Assembly: GCA_003648875.1 (NCBI GenBank)
Contig: QMQC01000001.1
Coordinates: 1-35,005, forward strand
Length of the DNA stretch: 35,005 bases
Reading direction: 5' to 3'
DNA from: Actinomycetota bacterium
Lineage (GTDB): Bacteria > Actinomycetota > Acidimicrobiia > Spongiisociales > UBA5794
Part shown: positions 1 through 8,588 of the stretch, piece after piece
How the letters are laid out: each line of letters begins with the position of its first letter
Position numbering within the stretch: the first letter of the stretch is position 1
The notes under the pieces: model-generated
Seen by the model: the letters and a program-made list of their open reading frames with translations, nothing else
Told to the model about the DNA's origin: nothing
Databases searched by the model: none
Program-made: the position numbers and the translations under genes

Positions 1-392
1 GGTCCGACGGGGGCGTCGAAGTGACGGACACCGTGGGTTCTGAGAATCTTCATCGCCTCAGTGAGCATCGTATGACCGACACCGACTCCTCGAGCTTCAG
101 GCTCGGTATATATGAGCCGCATTCGTCCGATAGTCGATCCATGTGCCCTTCCGAGCATCGGCTCGATGGTCGCCCAGAGGAATCCGACAATCACGTCGTC
201 GATCTCGCCAGCGAGGACGAACGACTCCGAATCTTCGATCGCACGGGACAACGAGAGCTCAAAACGCTCGTCGAGTCCGTCGGTCAGCGCCCAGATCGGT
301 TTGCGGACCGTCTGCTCAGATTCCATCTCCCTGTACAAGGACACAAGGCGAAAGACATCGCCGTTGACCGCAGAGCGCGCGCAAACAATCAT
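1..392 (-). CDS. GNAT-family N-acetyltransferase, 3' end cut by window edge
   Basis: The reverse strand reads open from an ATG at 392 to the window edge, with an in-frame stop just upstream at 420-422, so the N-terminus is secure and the C-terminus is missing. About 130 residues are visible. The segment RLIYTEPEARGVGVG followed by HTMLTEAMKILR matches the GNAT motif A, where the R/Q-x-x-G-x-G/A loop binds the acetyl-CoA pyrophosphate; the preceding strand GFLWATIEPM fits beta 4. The substrate cannot be told. It is the last visible gene of the long minus-strand run, about 130 bases beyond the glycosyltransferase stop, and may be a separate unit. Family call is firm, function unknown. Confidence 0.75.
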   Translation of the reverse strand, partial: MIVCARSAVNGDVFRLVSLYREMESEQTVRKPIWALTDGLDERFELSLSRAIEDSESFVLAGEIDDVIVGFLWATIEPMLGRAHGSTIGRMRLIYTEPEARGVGVGHTMLTEAMKILRTHGVRHFDAPVG

Positions 393-526
393 GAGGGCGA
401 GCGTAGCCAGCGCGTATTGCTAGAAGGCCCGTGCCCGGAAGGCTCAATGCAGATCTGCTACCCGCGGCCTGCAATTTCCGTCGGCGACGGTATTCGACGA
501 CAGTGCCGCTCGTGTTGGCTGGTCCT

Positions 527-1243
527 TCAGCTTCGCCGAGACGGGAAGCGACTCTTGAGACCCCACTTGGTGACGAGTAGCATCGCTTCGACCACGATCC
601 TCCCGTTCATCTTCGATTCGCCGTGCTCCCGATCCTTGAAGGTGATCGGAATCTCAATGATCTCAAGCCCCGCTCTTCTGGCTCTCCATGCCATTTCGAC
701 CTGGAATCCATAGCCAGATGCTTGACACGAGGAGGGATTCAGCTTGCGCAATGCGGTGTCCCGAAACGCCCTGAACCCTGCTGTGGCGTCTTTCACCTTG
801 AGACCGAGCATCATCGCTGCGTAGGCGTTGCCTCCACGCGAGATCGCCTCTCTGTATCGGGACCAACCCTGAGTTCCGCCACCAGCCACGTATCGCGACC
901 CGATGGCGAGGTCCGCACCAGCCTCGACAGCATCAACAAGGCGCGTGAGGTCATCAGGGTCGTGGGAGAAGTCTGCGTCCATCTCGCAGAGGATCTCGTA
1001 GCCGGATTCGAGCCCTTGCTCGAATCCGGCAGCATAGGCAGGCCCCAATCCCGCCTTCTCCGGACGATGGAGAACACGGACTCCATCGTCGCGTGACGCA
1101 AGAGCATCAACGATCCTGCCAGTTCCGTCGGGAGACCCATCGTCGACGACGAGGATGTCGTAGCCAAGAGATCGAACCGCCCCGATGATCAGTTCGATGT
1201 TCTCAAATTCGTTGTAGGTCGGGACGATGACGAGCACCTGCAT
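527..1243 (-). CDS. GT2 polyprenol-phosphate mannosyl/glucosyltransferase (Dpm1/Ppm1-like)
   Basis: A family 2 glycosyltransferase resembling dolichol/polyprenol-phosphate mannose synthase, which moves a sugar from a nucleotide donor to polyprenyl phosphate at the inner membrane face to feed lipoglycan and protein mannosylation. The N-terminal nucleotide-binding strand is VLVIVPTYNE; the metal-binding motif sits in EMDADFSHDP; further matches are AIGSRYV and the GFRAFRDTALRKL region. The length of 238 aa fits a catalytic domain without the membrane domains of some Ppm1 fusions. The start is chosen at MQVLVIVP; ATG 1258 and TTG 1288 are alternatives and none has a strong Shine-Dalgarno. It follows the DUF4193 gene in the same direction. 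The donor (GDP-mannose or UDP-glucose) is not determinable. Confidence 0.82.
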   Translation of the reverse strand: MQVLVIVPTYNEFENIELIIGAVRSLGYDILVVDDGSPDGTGRIVDALASRDDGVRVLHRPEKAGLGPAYAAGFEQGLESGYEILCEMDADFSHDPDDLTRLVDAVEAGADLAIGSRYVAGGGTQGWSRYREAISRGGNAYAAMMLGLKVKDATAGFRAFRDTALRKLNPSSCQASGYGFQVEMAWRARRAGLEIIEIPITFKDREHGESKMNGRIVVEAMLLVTKWGLKSRFPSRRS

Positions 1244-1315
1244 ACCGGAGTGTTCCATACGAGGAGTGTCGGCGCACGCGGTGATCAACTTGAGGCAGGG
1301 ATCAACGCCTGTTCC

Positions 1316-1657
1316 TCACGACGCGCAATCGAGACAGATCATCTTTCGCTTCGCGGCAAGCTGGCTTCGTCGTTTGACCAGGAAGCAGATCGAACAAACG
1401 AATTCGTCGGATGCAGCTTCGTCGACATCGGAGGTCTCCATTGCGATCTCGGCGCGGCGGATCGCCCGCATCTCCGCGGCCTCATCGACGACGATCGCTT
1501 CGTTCGTCTCGTCTTCGGTGAGCATCTCGAGTTCTTCAGCCTCGAGTTCGTCGAGGGCCTCGGGTGCGTCTGGTTCATCGTTCCCTGAATCGTTGTCCGA
1601 GGCCTCTGCATCCTCGGTGTCGAGGTCCTCGACCTCTCTGGGGTTGTCGGTGGTCAT
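1316..1657 (-). CDS. DUF4193 zinc-finger-like protein
   Basis: A 113-aa acidic protein ending in a compact cysteine module: DEFVCSICFLVKRRSQLA, then ICLDC, that is two CxxC pairs that could bind one zinc. This is the hallmark of the actinobacterial DUF4193 family, whose function is unknown. The N-terminal two thirds is dominated by Asp and Glu and probably disordered. The start at 1657 is chosen because GAGAGGC lies just upstream; a TTG at 1714 would lie inside a candidate promoter. It stands about 100 bases after the lipid-kinase gene, so it may have its own transcript as well as read-through from upstream. Confidence 0.8.
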   Translation of the reverse strand: MTTDNPREVEDLDTEDAEASDNDSGNDEPDAPEALDELEAEELEMLTEDETNEAIVVDEAAEMRAIRRAEIAMETSDVDEAASDEFVCSICFLVKRRSQLAAKRKMICLDCAS

Positions 1658-1686
1658 GTGCCTCTCGGTTCTAGTTCTCGGCGCGG

Positions 1687-1714
1687 AGCATACCGAATTC
1701 GCGTAACAGTTCAA
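1687..1714 (-). promoter_or_regulatory. Candidate sigma-70-type promoter for the DUF4193 gene
   Basis: On the minus strand TTGAAC (1714-1709) and TATGCT (1692-1687) are separated by 16 bases, four of six matches each to the -35 and -10 consensus. Transcription would begin roughly 25-30 bases before the ATG at 1657, leaving room for its GAGAGGC ribosome site. The position in the only sizeable gap between the helY/kinase genes and DUF4193 supports a separate start. This is pattern matching only. Confidence 0.4.
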
Positions 1715-1760
1715 TCTGTCCTCGAAACGCGGACTTGACAGGTCGATTTCCAGATAGTCA

Positions 1761-2642
1761 TCAGATCACGACGTCGATCGCCTCAGGGATCACATGTATG
1801 GTGACGCTTCCCCTTCCGATGATCTCGCCGTCTGCTTCGATGGGCCAATCATCGGGGACTTCCACCCGAATCGAAGAGCCTGAATACCGTTGCACGCCTC
1901 TGTGGGTGAGATGCGTTCCCCTGAGGACCCGAGGCATGATGGCAAATGCCTGTCGCCGGGGGCCACGGAAGATCTGCACATCCATCTTCCCGTCTGTGAG
2001 GACCGATCGCGGCGCAATATTGAGTCCGCCTCCAAAGAACTGGCCATTGGCGACCACGACGTTGATTGCCTCACCCTCGAACCGGTGTCGATCGACCGTC
2101 GCGATGATCGGCCCGCTGGCAAAGCGCCACAATGCAATCCAGAAGGCCGTCGTGTACCGAGCAGAGCCGGCCCGGCGGGGAAGGCGGTTCGCAGTTGCCG
2201 CTGATGCAGCGGCAACACCGAGGTTGAGGGCGTTGAGAAAGTACGTGTTCCCGAACGAACCGCTCGCCGTACCGATATCGACCGTGTACAGATCAGCGTC
2301 GACAATCCGTTCGAGACCGGGTCTCACTCCGCGCCTGTGTCCGAAGGTCCGCACGAAATCGCTTCCCGAACCCGCTGGCACGATTCCGAGCACACAACGT
2401 TCATCACCAGTCGCCTGCATGATCGCGTTCAGTACGAGGTGGGCGGTTCCATCGCCCCCAACGGAGATGAAGCGGCGGTGCCCGGCAGCATGGGCATCAG
2501 AGATTCGCAGAATGACGTCGCTCGGCGATGTGGACTCGACGAATTCTGCGTCCAGACCGATTTCGCTTGAAACGGCCAGAACCTCATTGTATGGAGATCC
2601 TCTCCGCCCTGCAGCGGGATTCACGACACCGAACCAGCTCAA
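1761..2642 (-). CDS. Diacylglycerol/lipid kinase family protein (DAGK catalytic domain)
   Basis: A 293-aa member of the DAGK_cat / YegS-DgkB superfamily of soluble lipid kinases. The N-terminal phosphate-binding segment is VVNPAAGRR, the nucleotide motif is SVGGDGTAH (GGDGT at 62-66), and GIVPAGSGSDFVRTFG is the conserved GTGND-like element, here GSGSD. The C-terminal half is a beta-rich domain ending in a ...GEIIGRGSVTIHVIPEAI region typical of the family. The substrate may be diacylglycerol or another polyprenyl or sphingoid lipid. The ATG overlaps the stop of the helicase gene by 4 bases (ATGA), so translation is likely coupled. Confidence 0.85.
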   Translation of the reverse strand: MSWFGVVNPAAGRRGSPYNEVLAVSSEIGLDAEFVESTSPSDVILRISDAHAAGHRRFISVGGDGTAHLVLNAIMQATGDERCVLGIVPAGSGSDFVRTFGHRRGVRPGLERIVDADLYTVDIGTASGSFGNTYFLNALNLGVAAASAATANRLPRRAGSARYTTAFWIALWRFASGPIIATVDRHRFEGEAINVVVANGQFFGGGLNIAPRSVLTDGKMDVQIFRGPRRQAFAIMPRVLRGTHLTHRGVQRYSGSSIRVEVPDDWPIEADGEIIGRGSVTIHVIPEAIDVVI

Positions 2643-5149
2643 TGCGGGACTCCTGCGTAGACGATTCCCCTGTCGATCAGTCTGAGCGCCTCGCCAGCGA
2701 CAGGCGCGTGGTCTGGAAATCCGTCCCGTATCTGGCGAAGAAGATCAAGCAATTGCCTTGCCGACCGGACAAAGTCGCCAGCGCGAAGATCTTCGGCGTC
2801 GAAGATATCCACGAGATCGAGGCCACTGGCCCATGCGTGTATCGAGTCGACGAGCCCTACGTCCGGATACCGTGTCTCGACGAGTCCAGCCCGCCTCTCC
2901 AGGTCAGCAATGGCGGCGGCAAGCTCCCCCACCCGGGAGATCGGATCAGCAGCAAATGAGATACGAGGCATCTCGGACACTTCGCCGCCTCTCGCCTGGT
3001 AGGTGAATATCGATGCGAGGGCACCGAATTCGGCAGCGGAAAGGTCTGAGAACACGCCGACCTGCAGAGCTTCGGCAAGAAGCAGATCGAGCTCGTTGTA
3101 CAGGCGCCTGAGAGACATCCCACGTACGGTCAATCCCCAGTTCGTCGTATGTCCGGTGTCGCCCAGTACCTTGGTACGGCGATCGAACTCAAGGCCGATG
3201 TCATTCGTTCTCGACCGGTCGAGACGACGTTCGAGACGTCTGATGTCGCGCTCTGCCCGTCTCGCCCTCTCACACCACTTGACGTGGGTATCGATATCGG
3301 GGCATCCAAGCACGCCACCTTCCTCGTTTCCCGGGAACAGAGTGGTGGGCTCTTGCAGTGGGACGAAGGCTTCGAGGAGGAAACCGACCTCCTTGCGATA
3401 CGTGGGATCTCCGGGGCGTTGCGGCGTCGGAAGAGAGATCTCGCCGAGTACGACTGCCGATGAGGGGAGATCTCGGGTTCTGATCATGCTCCGTCTTCCG
3501 GCAACGTCCGCCAGGGAGAGCTTCGGTTGCCCTCCGCCCCACGACCTACCGAGCAATACGAGTTGATCGCCTGCAACTTCGATCACTGTTCCCGGCCGGA
3601 GAAGCTTCGCGTCAACCTTCTTGATGGGAGCCTTCGACCCAGGGTCAGTGATCTGCCAGATGTCACCGCGTTCACAGGTCGCGGCGCTGCGGAAGGTCTC
3701 CAGGTCGCCCCTTCGATCTTCGAGGTTCTCCCGAAGACGTCCGAGTCTTTGGGTCTCGCTGAAGTTCGCAAAGGAAGCGTTGAGCAAACCGTGGGCGGTC
3801 TCCTTGTCGTATCCTGCAATCAGATTCACCGCCATGTTGTAGGTCGGCGAGAACGACGATCGCAACGGGTTGGAGCCCTTGGCGGCAATCGCCGCAACAC
3901 GTTCGAACGGAACGTAGGAGCTGAACAATACAACTGCCGTACCCTCGGAATCGATACCTCGACGGCCGGCTCTGCCCGTCAACTGTGTGTAGTCGCTCGG
4001 CATCAAGAGCTCGTGGCTTTCACCGTTGAACTTGCTGAGCGAGTCGAGAACCACCGTTCTCGCCGGCATGTTGATTCCAAGGGCAAGGGTTTCAGTCGCG
4101 GCCACGACCTTCACGAGTCCCCGGAGGAAGAGTTCCTCAACCGTCTCCTTGAAGGCAGGGATCAGGCCAGCGTGATGTGATGCTGCACCGCGCTCAAGGA
4201 CACTGAGCCATCGTTCGTACCCGAGAACGGTGAGGTCCTCAGCACTGAGATGTTTGACGTGTCGCTGCGCGATCGCTCGAATCTCATCACGCTCGACCGC
4301 TGTCGTGAAATCGAAACCGGCACTCGCAACCTCTTGGGCAGTCTGGTCACACCCCTTTCGCGAGAAGACGAAGTAGATACATGGAAGGAGACCATCTCGG
4401 TTGAGTTCGCGAACCACCGAGACACGGCGCGGCGTCGAGAACCGCCTGTTTCTCCCCCTGGTCGGGCTCAGCATCCTCGAGACAGCTGCGTTTGCACGGC
4501 CGTTGCTTCCGAACACCGGCGCCATCACGATCTGGCGTTCGTGATGTCTGTCGCGCCACATGTACATGGACGTCAGAGGAACAGGACGCTCGGTCTCGAC
4601 AACCAGGTCGCACTCGCCACGGCGTTGCCTGATCCAATCTGTGAATTCAGCAGGGTTGGCAATCGTTGCAGACAGGCAGAGAATCTTGATCCGCGTCGGT
4701 AGGTGAATGATGATCTCCTCCCACACGGACCCGCGGTGACGATCCGCGAGATAGTGGGCTTCGTCGAGAACAACGAGGCCGAGGTCGTTGAGGGCATCTG
4801 ATCGTTCGTAGATCATGTTTCTCAACACTTCGGTGGTCATCACGATGATCGGCGCATCGCCGTTGATCACGTTGTCACCAGTGAGAAGTCCGACCTTCTC
4901 AGGTCCATGGTCGACGATCAGGTCATTGAACTTCTGGTTCGACAGGGCCTTGATTGGCGTCGTGTAGAAGGAACGTTGACCTTCTCTCATCGTGAGAGTG
5001 ATCGATCCATCCGCGATCAGGGTCTTACCCGCGCCTGTTGGTGCGGTAACGACGACGGATCTGCCCGATCGAACGGAGCGCAGAGCTTCGACCTGGAAGG
5101 GGTCAGGGGTGAACGGCAGCCCTGAGAGGAACTTCTCCAGGGTTGGCAC
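2639..5149 (-). CDS. helY: HelY/Mtr4-Ski2-like DEAD/DEAH-box RNA helicase
   Basis: An 836-aa superfamily 2 helicase of the Ski2/Mtr4 type. Visible motifs: Walker A APTGAGKT (36-43), motif Ib MTTEVLR, Walker B/DEAH in VVLDEAHYL (DEAH 129-132), motif III SATIANP, motif IVa/V TETLALGINMPARTVV, and motif VI QLTGRAGRRG. The C-terminal 350 residues match the DSHCT-like arch and helical region. It starts at GTG 5149, preceded by GAGG with 7 bases of spacing; an upstream ATG is followed at once by a stop. In Mycobacterium tuberculosis HelY (Rv2092c) also lies next to tatC, tatA and pafC/pafB/pafA, so synteny supports the name. Its role is presumably RNA unwinding for decay or processing. Confidence 0.92.
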   Translation of the reverse strand: MPTLEKFLSGLPFTPDPFQVEALRSVRSGRSVVVTAPTGAGKTLIADGSITLTMREGQRSFYTTPIKALSNQKFNDLIVDHGPEKVGLLTGDNVINGDAPIIVMTTEVLRNMIYERSDALNDLGLVVLDEAHYLADRHRGSVWEEIIIHLPTRIKILCLSATIANPAEFTDWIRQRRGECDLVVETERPVPLTSMYMWRDRHHERQIVMAPVFGSNGRANAAVSRMLSPTRGRNRRFSTPRRVSVVRELNRDGLLPCIYFVFSRKGCDQTAQEVASAGFDFTTAVERDEIRAIAQRHVKHLSAEDLTVLGYERWLSVLERGAASHHAGLIPAFKETVEELFLRGLVKVVAATETLALGINMPARTVVLDSLSKFNGESHELLMPSDYTQLTGRAGRRGIDSEGTAVVLFSSYVPFERVAAIAAKGSNPLRSSFSPTYNMAVNLIAGYDKETAHGLLNASFANFSETQRLGRLRENLEDRRGDLETFRSAATCERGDIWQITDPGSKAPIKKVDAKLLRPGTVIEVAGDQLVLLGRSWGGGQPKLSLADVAGRRSMIRTRDLPSSAVVLGEISLPTPQRPGDPTYRKEVGFLLEAFVPLQEPTTLFPGNEEGGVLGCPDIDTHVKWCERARRAERDIRRLERRLDRSRTNDIGLEFDRRTKVLGDTGHTTNWGLTVRGMSLRRLYNELDLLLAEALQVGVFSDLSAAEFGALASIFTYQARGGEVSEMPRISFAADPISRVGELAAAIADLERRAGLVETRYPDVGLVDSIHAWASGLDLVDIFDAEDLRAGDFVRSARQLLDLLRQIRDGFPDHAPVAGEALRLIDRGIVYAGVPH

Positions 5150-5158
5150 TTCACATCC

Positions 5159-5872
5159 TCACTTTCTGAGGATGAAGCGGATGGCCAGGATCGAGAGCTC
5201 GAAGAGCAGATACAGCGGACCTGCAAGCATGAGCAATGTCATGGGGTCACCGGAAGGCGTGATTACTGCTGCAGCCATCAGAATGATGATCACAGCCCAG
5301 CGCCGGTTCGAACGAAGTGTCTTGCTGGTCAAGAACCCCATTGCGGCGGCAGCGAAGAGAAACACCGGAAACTCGAATGCGATCCCGAATGCAAGGATGA
5401 ACCGCGTAGCAAACTTCAGGTAGGCATCGATCCCGATCAAAGGCTGCAGGGACTCCCCACCGAAGTCGAGCAAGAACACCAATCCACGCTCGAGCGCAAT
5501 GTACCCGACGAGAACACCGAGGACGAACAACAACGCGAATACACCTGAGAGCGGATACGCCCAGCGCTTCTCCCTCTTTGACAGCGCAGGCGCTACAAAA
5601 CGCCACAACTGATAGAGGATCACAGGGGATGCGAGCACCATACCGCCGAAAAGACTCATGCGCATCACAGCGGAAAACGCATCGGTTACCTTGAAGAACG
5701 GAAGTGCTTCCTCTCCGACGGACAGGGAGTAGGGCTCAACTATCAGCTCGAGCAGCCGCTCATGGAAGAAGAACGCGACGACCGTGCCAACCGTCACAGC
5801 AATGACTGCCTTGAAGAGTCGTGAGCGCAGCTCCTCGAGATGACCTCGGATCGCCATACGGTCGACTGTCAC
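5159..5872 (-). CDS. tatC: Sec-independent protein translocase TatC
   Basis: A 237-aa polytopic membrane protein with six hydrophobic segments, the core receptor of the twin-arginine translocase that exports folded proteins. The N-terminal cytoplasmic signature HLEELRSRL is present, as are the FGIAFEFPV segment with the conserved Glu and the ITPSGDPMT loop before the last helices. It begins with GTG in a GTGA overlap with the tatA stop; an internal ATG (MAIRGHLEEL) at 5857 is an alternative start. The helicase gene follows after 9 bases. TatB is not seen here; in actinobacteria it is often encoded elsewhere. Confidence 0.96.
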   Translation of the reverse strand: MTVDRMAIRGHLEELRSRLFKAVIAVTVGTVVAFFFHERLLELIVEPYSLSVGEEALPFFKVTDAFSAVMRMSLFGGMVLASPVILYQLWRFVAPALSKREKRWAYPLSGVFALLFVLGVLVGYIALERGLVFLLDFGGESLQPLIGIDAYLKFATRFILAFGIAFEFPVFLFAAAAMGFLTSKTLRSNRRWAVIIILMAAAVITPSGDPMTLLMLAGPLYLLFELSILAIRFILRK

Positions 5873-6207
5873 TCGACGTCCTCTTCCTTGGACTCCGAGG
5901 ACTCGTCCGTGACCTTTGGCTTGGCCGCGTCAACGGGTCCCATCACCGTATCGAGATCCAGGACGGTGCCAGCAGCGCTCGTCAGCTCGTCCTTGGTCGC
6001 CTCATACTCCGCTTTGAGTGACCGGATCGGTGACATGCCCTCATCGAACTCGTTGTCGATGGCATCGGTGAACGATCTTGTTGCCTCCCTCGCTCTGGCC
6101 ATCAGCTCGCCGGCCTTCTTCGAAAGCTCGGGGAGACGATCAGGGCCGAACACGAGCAGCGCGACAATTGCGATGAGCGCGATCTCCCCGAATCCAATTG
6201 ATCCCAT
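5869..6207 (-). CDS. tatA: Twin-arginine translocase subunit TatA/TatB-like
   Basis: A 112-aa protein with one N-terminal membrane helix (about residues 5-21, GEIALIAIVALLVFGP), the FGP-x-x-LPEL hinge, then a charged amphipathic helix and an acidic tail ending EESSESKEEDVE. This is the Tat pore-forming or adaptor subunit. The length and the Glu at position 8 of the helix do not decide clearly between TatA and TatB; the position directly before tatC favours the annotation tatA. The start ATG is 107 bases downstream of the zinc-ribbon gene, with a repeat element between. Confidence 0.9.
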   Translation of the reverse strand: MGSIGFGEIALIAIVALLVFGPDRLPELSKKAGELMARAREATRSFTDAIDNEFDEGMSPIRSLKAEYEATKDELTSAAGTVLDLDTVMGPVDAAKPKVTDESSESKEEDVE

Positions 6208-6229
6208 GGGCCGATGGTAGAACAGCCGT

Positions 6230-6304
6230 CAGTCTTCAGCCATCCGCGCCATCAGGGGCGCTCGAACTGAAGACCAAGAACTGAAGACCAAGAACTGAAG
6301 ACTG
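6230..6304. repeat. Inverted/tandem intergenic repeat between tatA and the zinc-ribbon gene
   Basis: The gap holds CAGTCTTCAG at 6230-6239 and its exact reverse complement CTGAAGACTG at 6295-6304. The right part is a 14-base tandem with phrase starts at 6264, 6278 and 6292 (gaactgaagac(c)). The arrangement, a phrase plus its own reverse complement across roughly 60 bases, recurs at 22381 and 33851. It could fold as a long imperfect hairpin in the transcript. Confidence 0.7.
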
Positions 6305-6316
6305 AGAACTTCCTTG

Positions 6317-6613
6317 TCAACTGGCTGTCGTCAACCTGTCGAACCATTCGTCGCCATCGAGCATCTCGGCGAACCGATCGATCTCCGCCTCTGTGATGGG
6401 TGCAGCAGCGAGAGTGATCTCATACGTGACACCCGTTGCGAGGAGGATGCTCACGACCCTTCTGGTCGCAGGCCTCACCTGTATCGCCATGCAGTTCGGG
6501 CAGGAGAAGCGGTAGGAGCCGGCATCACCCGCACCGGTCAGCTCAAGCGCAATCTCCGCAGTGGACAGTTCTACGTCTCCGCAGCCTTGGCAGGTTGTCC
6601 TGATGGTTGTCAT
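6317..6613 (-). CDS. Small zinc-ribbon protein of unknown function
   Basis: A 98-aa protein starting MTTIRTTCQGCGDVELS, with a second pair CPNC about 30 residues later, so two CxxC knuckles in the style of a zinc ribbon. The C-terminal half holds a hydrophobic strand and an acidic helix (ITEAEIDRFAEML). No enzymatic motif is visible. GGAG precedes the ATG at 6613. It lies between pafC and tatA in the same direction, 74 bases after pafC, so it is probably co-transcribed with the proteasome cluster. I do not recognise a named family. Confidence 0.7.
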   Translation of the reverse strand: MTTIRTTCQGCGDVELSTAEIALELTGAGDAGSYRFSCPNCMAIQVRPATRRVVSILLATGVTYEITLAAAPITEAEIDRFAEMLDGDEWFDRLTTAS

Positions 6614-6687
6614 CGCCACTCCATTTACCAGCGTCCATACAGACATCGGCATTTGGATGGGCGAGTAAAGGACTATTCATCACATAG

Positions 6688-7626
6688 TCATCTTGGGGTT
6701 TCATAACGCGCGCGTATGCGCAAGCGGAGGGCATCAATCGACTCGATCACCTCGGTACCCTCGATATCTGACACTGCCGACCCCAGTCTGATCAGGAGTC
6801 GCGCCGCGACCAAAGGATCTGAAACCGACATCGTGATTCTCGTCGATCCGTCATCGTTCCGGTCCGCACTCACGGGGTAGTACTCGGCAACCCAATCCGA
6901 AGCTGCGTCGGTCGTGAAGCTCACATGGACATCAGCGTCTGAGGGCCGGTAGCGAACCATTCCGTCGATCTCGCCATCGTCGCGCTCGTAGGTCTCCCCG
7001 AGTTCCTCGATGTCGGCGATCCTGTCGATCCTGAAGACACGCTCGGCACCGGCCCGACGACAGATGCCGGACAAGTACCAGTTTCCGAGGTTGAAGAGCA
7101 CCGACCGACCCTCAACGTCGCGCACGGTGCGTTCGTTCGTCGCAAGGGCGACATAGGTGATCCGGACGACGTGGGAGCGTTCGATCGCACCCCTGAGCAA
7201 CGCCACAGTCTCCGGCGTCGGGACGTCGAAGTACACGAAGGATTCGGCGTTTGGCACGACAGCAGTGGTCAACTTGTCCACTGCCGATACCAGCGCGGAA
7301 GGAGCATTCTCGGACTGGATGAACGTCATCCCGGCGGCCAGCAATCCAAGAGCCTCAGGTGCCGTGAGACGCATGGGCCGCGAGAAGTAGTCCGCGGCAT
7401 CGATGAACACCTCATCCTCGAAGACATCGACATCGATCAGATCTCCGGGCCCGTAGCCGGGAAGCCCTGTCACGAACACGAGGTGGAGATCCTTGATGAG
7501 GTCGGCTTTGTTCCTATATCCGAAACGGGTGATGATCTCATCGATCTCGGCACCATCGTGCTCGATCACCCACGGAAGCATCGACAAGATCCGCGACAAC
7601 CGCTGTGCAGTCCGGTCAGACGTCAT
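6688..7626 (-). CDS. pafC: WYL-domain transcriptional regulator PafC
   Basis: A 312-aa regulator: N-terminal helix-turn-helix-like region (RLSRILSMLPWVIEHDGAEI), then a WYL domain with NWYLSGICRRAGAERVFRIDRI, and a C-terminal WCX-like extension. In mycobacteria PafB and PafC act together as a transcriptional activator of a RecA/LexA-independent DNA-damage response. The true start is the ATG at 7626 in an ATGA overlap with the pafB stop; the longer open frame upstream runs into pafB. Gene order pafA-pafB-pafC matches the canonical Pup locus. Confidence 0.92.
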   Translation of the reverse strand: MTSDRTAQRLSRILSMLPWVIEHDGAEIDEIITRFGYRNKADLIKDLHLVFVTGLPGYGPGDLIDVDVFEDEVFIDAADYFSRPMRLTAPEALGLLAAGMTFIQSENAPSALVSAVDKLTTAVVPNAESFVYFDVPTPETVALLRGAIERSHVVRITYVALATNERTVRDVEGRSVLFNLGNWYLSGICRRAGAERVFRIDRIADIEELGETYERDDGEIDGMVRYRPSDADVHVSFTTDAASDWVAEYYPVSADRNDDGSTRITMSVSDPLVAARLLIRLGSAVSDIEGTEVIESIDALRLRIRARYETPR

Positions 7627-8546
7627 GTGCGGACACCAACGTGAATGAGGAACGATTCCACGAGTTCCGGCGGCGATACGATGTCGGCCTTGTCGTCGAA
7701 CCCGAGCATCCATCCAATAAAGCCTGATTCGGAAGTCACCGGCAGATCAATGGTCACGGAGTGGGAGGTTCTTGAGACCTCGACAGCACCAACAGCCTGG
7801 CGTGCAGCGATGTCGGCAACATCGGAATCGAAGCGAACTCTCGCGATCGGGTCGCTCGCCTCGGAGGGTCGAGCGAACTCCGGAAGTGCCTTCCGAGGTT
7901 CGAACCCGGCGGGACGTTCGAACATCTCAGCAGAATCGTCGATCTTGATCTCTCGCATCCGATCGAGTCTGAAGGCTTTGATGACGTCAGGCGCGTAGGC
8001 CTCGGGAGCCAGGAGATACCAATGCCCGAAGCGGTGACCGAGTCCGTAGGGCTGTGTGGTCCTCGGTCGATCGTTGTACGTGAACAAGACGCGCCGGCGC
8101 TCGGAGACCGCCCCGAAGAGATCGCCAAGGAGCTGAAGATCATGTCCCAGATCGGCGGCGATCGCGGCACCTGAGGACGATACTGCACCGCCGAGCTTGA
8201 AGATCGCCGCAGCCTCTGTCGCCTGCCCCCCAAAACGAACCGCTTGGGCTGCAAGCAGAAGAGCCGACCGCTCCTCATCGGTGAACCCGGGATCGGCTAT
8301 GGCGTAGTCCTCAGCCCTGACGACATAGCCAAGCTCGACTTCCCAGATATCGGTGTGACGAAGCACGATGGGCACACCGAGCGTTCTCAAGAGATCCTTG
8401 TCCCTCTCGAACGTTCGCCGGAACGCTTCGTCTGCGGGTTGGTCGTAACCCTTGACAGTGTTTCGGATCTCGTCCGCGGTCACCGGCCTTCCAACGGTGA
8501 GGAGGAATGCAAGGAGATTCAGGATTCGTTCTATGACCTTCTGCAT
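7623..8546 (-). CDS. pafB: WYL-domain transcriptional regulator PafB
   Basis: A 307-aa protein with an N-terminal winged-helix region (ERILNLLAFLLTVGRPVTADEI) and a WYL domain (GHRFGHWYLLAPEAY, then AFRLDRMREI), followed by the WCX-type tail. It is a paralogue of the next gene and the expected partner of PafC in the PafBC activator, where the WYL domain probably senses a DNA-damage-linked ligand. Start ATG at 8546, 42 bases after the pafA stop. Call is firm from synteny plus domain order. Confidence 0.93.
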   Translation of the reverse strand: MQKVIERILNLLAFLLTVGRPVTADEIRNTVKGYDQPADEAFRRTFERDKDLLRTLGVPIVLRHTDIWEVELGYVVRAEDYAIADPGFTDEERSALLLAAQAVRFGGQATEAAAIFKLGGAVSSSGAAIAADLGHDLQLLGDLFGAVSERRRVLFTYNDRPRTTQPYGLGHRFGHWYLLAPEAYAPDVIKAFRLDRMREIKIDDSAEMFERPAGFEPRKALPEFARPSEASDPIARVRFDSDVADIAARQAVGAVEVSRTSHSVTIDLPVTSESGFIGWMLGFDDKADIVSPPELVESFLIHVGVRT

Positions 8547-8588
8547 CGCTGTCAGCGTATAGGTCGCGGTGCCCGTGTGGAAGTACCG

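Noticed and set aside
1735..2685. Plus-strand open frame of 316 aa opposite the lipid kinase
   Set aside because: Antisense shadow rich in Arg, Ser and Pro; the opposite strand has clear DAGK motifs.
6671..6689. Hairpin GACTAT...ATAGTC at the pafC stop as a terminator
   Set aside because: A 6-bp AU-rich stem with a 7-base loop and only a CTTT tail is too weak, and part lies inside the coding end.
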